Origin: Luscinia megarhynchos
Taxonomy: Eukaryota > Chordata > Aves > Passeriformes > Turdidae
DNA length: 64,000 nt
Direction: 5' to 3'
Assembly (NCBI GenBank): GCA_034336665.1
Contig: CM067564.1
Coordinates: 46,919,451 to 46,983,450, forward strand
In this document: positions 62,073 through 64,000 of the stretch, piece after piece
Position numbering within the stretch: position 1 is the first letter of the stretch
Layout of the letters: every line of letters begins with the position of its first letter
The notes under the pieces: model-generated
What the model saw: the letters and a program-made list of their open reading frames with translations, nothing else
What the model was told of the DNA's origin: nothing
The model's database searches: none
Made by a program: the position numbers and the translations under genes

Positions 62073-62126
62073 AAAAGTATATAACAAGATCCAGGCAAAG
62101 GAAGATGGAGCTTGACAAATTCAGAG
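62073..62126 (+). CDS. Coding exon candidate (54 nt), symmetric, tandem NAGNAG acceptor
   Basis: The acceptor 'gactctttaatttagcag' has two AGs three bases apart (exon start 62070 or 62073). The donor is TTCAGAG|gtagaa, moderate. With one pending base the frame reads Glu then KYITRSRQRKMELDKFR, with G carried over: a basic, helix-forming segment that leads smoothly into the coiled coil. Another frame has an immediate TAA. Because it is 54 nt it could be skipped. The NAGNAG acceptor could add or drop one glutamine or similar residue. Confidence 0.45.
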
Positions 62127-62407
62127 GTAGAAATAAGATACTCAGAGTGTAATTAACCGTCACATCTTCCCTACAGATGTGTTAGACTCTTTGCTGCCTG
62201 CAGTTTTGAAGTCTTAAAAGTATTCTGACAAAATCCCAATATTCAAATACAATTTACCGTCTGGTTGTGATGATGATAGGCTGAAATTCCTGATGTATAT
62301 TTTGTAGAAGGGCAAGAAAATAGCTCTACAAGCCTTATTGGGTTTCACCCACATTTATAGCTGACTCCTCTATTAAAGTTCTGGTTTCTGGTGAAAACTA
62401 TAGAGGC

Positions 62408-62477
<70 letters not shown>
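62408..62477 (+). repeat. (ATA)n / (AAT)n trinucleotide microsatellite, 70 nt
   Basis: About 23 perfect ATA units, ending in AAATAGTAAC. It lies within the intron between the 62073 and 63840 exons. Confidence 0.98.
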
Positions 62478-62480
<3 letters not shown>

Positions 62481-63839
62481 GTAACTTAAAATATATAATA
62501 ACCTAGAATGTAAAGGTAGTTTATATTATTATGCACTATGGAGACACAGGTGCCTTCTTCTAAACAGCCTAACTTTGACAAAAGTCATGGTCTGTACTCC
62601 AAGATATTAAAATAAAACTATGAATATGTATTTGATTTCTTGGTGGAAAAGCCCTGTTAATATCAGCCTCTACTCATAAAAAACACATGTTCACCCCACA
62701 CACATAAGGAGTGGGTTCAGATCTACAGATTGGACATCTAATTGGAGCCAGTTTTCAAGTTATGCCAAAATATTCTTCATATAGTCAACAGTGGTAGGTC
62801 CTGCCTATCTAAGTTTAGGTTTTATACCAAAGTCATAGGCCAAAACCACTTTCTGAATAACAGCCTTTTTCTCTTCTTTATATGGGTAATGGTTCCAAGA
62901 GATTAAACCTCTAACTTTGATGACTGCTTAGGATTTCAGGAAAACACATAAGGAGACCTCTGACAACCTTCAAAAATTGCAACTTCCATTTGCATTTTGC
63001 TCCCTAAATAGTTGTGAGTGCTGTCTAGATGCAACACTTGAAAAACCTTCTCTTTTTGTCTTTGAAATCACATTCCTCTTAGGTAAGCTTGTTCTTTTAA
63101 AAAATTTTGGAGGAATTTGTCAGGCTAATTGTAGGCTTCTTGGGACAATTATCCTCAATTCACTTTACATTCAAAAAAATATATAATTGTTTTCAGGGCA
63201 TGATTCACATTCTGTAATGCACTGCTAGATATGAACTGCATTCTAATGATGTCTCTTTTTCCCTGTAACCACTAAGTCAGGTTACAAAAATTAGTTAGAG
63301 TTCAGATATTGACACTGCAGACATCTGAAGCTAGATCACATGATCTTCCAAAGGTTGTCATGCCTAGCTTCTTCATCTGGTCAAATTAAAAAGGATTGAA
63401 CAGAACCCATGTAAATCAACACATCTTGGAATAACAGTAAATGACTTTTTAAACTGTACTGCATGCATCATTCATTTTACCACACGAGAGAAATCATGTG
63501 TTACACAATGGCAAAAAATGGAAATAAATTTTAAACACACTGTAGAGAACATTTCTCCTGAATAAATCTTAAATATGAAAATGGCACATCGTATGTGAGG
63601 TTTCATCAATATTTCTGGGACTCAGAACAGGGTTATTATGCTTTGGAGTGTACACATGACATTTGAGTACTTTTAAGTGATTGAATGTTAGGAAACTAAA
63701 TCACATCCCTCTTTCTGAAAATGCACTCCCAGAGCTCATATCCTGGAAAAGTCCTGGGTCATAAGTATAAGAACAAAGAGATGAGGAGAAAGGGAAAAGA
63801 CGTTATCTGTAAGGTCATACAGCTTCTTTTCATTTTGAG

Positions 63840-64000
63840 AGAATAGGTTTCTAAAATCAGAAGAAGATTTGGAAGAGAATATCAGAGCTTTGAAGGTAGA
63901 GATTTCTTTTTTCAATAGGGAGTTGAAAAATTTCCAAAATGAAGTTGAGGAAAATGGAGATATTGAAGAGTGCCAGGTTTTAAGGCACAAGCTTTGGGAC
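63840..64000 (+). CDS. Coiled-coil coding exon, partial (runs off the window)
   Basis: The most secure coding sequence in the window. After the acceptor (tacagcttcttttcattttgag, ending at 63839), AG completes a Glu codon and 53 codons stay open to the last base; the frame has a TGA just upstream of the splice point. Numbering the first full codon (63842) as 1, hydrophobic residues L10, I14, L17, I21, F24, L28, F31 and V35 follow strict 4-3-4-3 heptad spacing with Glu/Lys/Asn between: the pattern of an alpha-helical coiled coil. Key motifs: SEEDLEENIRALKVEIS and RELKNFQNEVEENGDIEEC. The lack of a methionine and of an intact upstream frame argues for a spliced exon and not a processed copy. The family is not recognised. 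The minus-strand frame over 63736-63990 is a shadow. Confidence 0.82.

Larger units (their letters stand above)
49373..64000 (+). other. Gene model: multi-exon coiled-coil protein gene, continues beyond the right edge
   Basis: The model joins exons 49373-49407, 54070-54112, 54798-54833, 56166-56213, 58004-58095, 62073-62126 and 63840->64000. Every junction keeps one open frame. Phases (bases carried over) are 1, 2, 2, 2, 1 and 1 at the six junctions. The exons of 36, 48 and 54 nt are symmetric and could be skipped without a frameshift. The predicted protein has a short charged start, a Ser/Thr/Asn-rich linker (exons 3-4), a helical part (58004) and a clear coiled coil at the window edge. I do not recognise the protein. 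The start codon, promoter and 5' exons are not found. Splice choices were made by eye, and the internal exons could be partly wrong. Confidence 0.5.

Noticed and set aside
63086..63180. Cys-containing frame (FGGICQANCRLL) that could follow the signal-peptide-like exon and looks vaguely defensin-like
   Set aside because: The acceptor (cacattcctcttag) is weak, too few cysteines are present for a defensin fold and the tail is AT-driven. The resemblance is superficial.

Overview
The window is vertebrate nuclear DNA, almost certainly from a bird. It is AT-rich, contains no long uninterrupted gene, and is scattered with CR1 LINE 3' fragments of avian type (a terminus reading like GGTTGGAAGAGACCTTAAAG on one strand, and the 'gagggtggtgaggc-ctgg-acag' block on the other). 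It also holds older degraded repeats that resemble amniote MIR/L3-type elements. I recognise no bacterial, viral or organellar sequence. The species cannot be told from sequence alone. Most of the short open frames are chance frames in AT-rich DNA.

Layout. 1-40 kb looks like a gene desert or a very long intron: CR1 fragments near 1.0-1.3, 3.4-4.0, 11.5-11.8, 16.3-16.6, 24.9-25.0, 32.3-33.0, 35.4 and 37.1 kb; an AAT-type microsatellite at 9.2 kb; older SINE/L3-like relics near 19.9, 29.5, 36.1, 39.9 and 44.3 kb; and several blocks rich in homeodomain-type TAAT words that could be conserved noncoding elements. At 41.05-41.75 kb lies the longest CR1 copy, which still shows the C-terminal end of its reverse transcriptase frame.

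The most interesting part is 49-64 kb. Reading splice signals and reading frames together, I find a chain of small exons on the + strand: about 49373-49407, 54070-54112, 54798-54833, 56166-56213, 58004-58095, 62073-62126 and 63840 to the window edge. They join in one consistent frame and end in a clear coiled coil whose hydrophobic residues follow a 4-3-4-3 heptad spacing over eight positions. Most of these exons are too short, or lack a start codon, so a simple ORF search misses them. The gene runs off the right edge and I do not recognise it. Three of the exons (36, 48 and 54 nt) are multiples of three and could be skipped without changing frame.

The introns of this candidate gene carry three sizeable microsatellites: (TATAG)17 at 54.19 kb, (ATCT)~17 at 61.3 kb and (AAT)~23 at 62.4 kb. 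Everything about this gene other than the last exon should be read as a model built by eye, not as proof.
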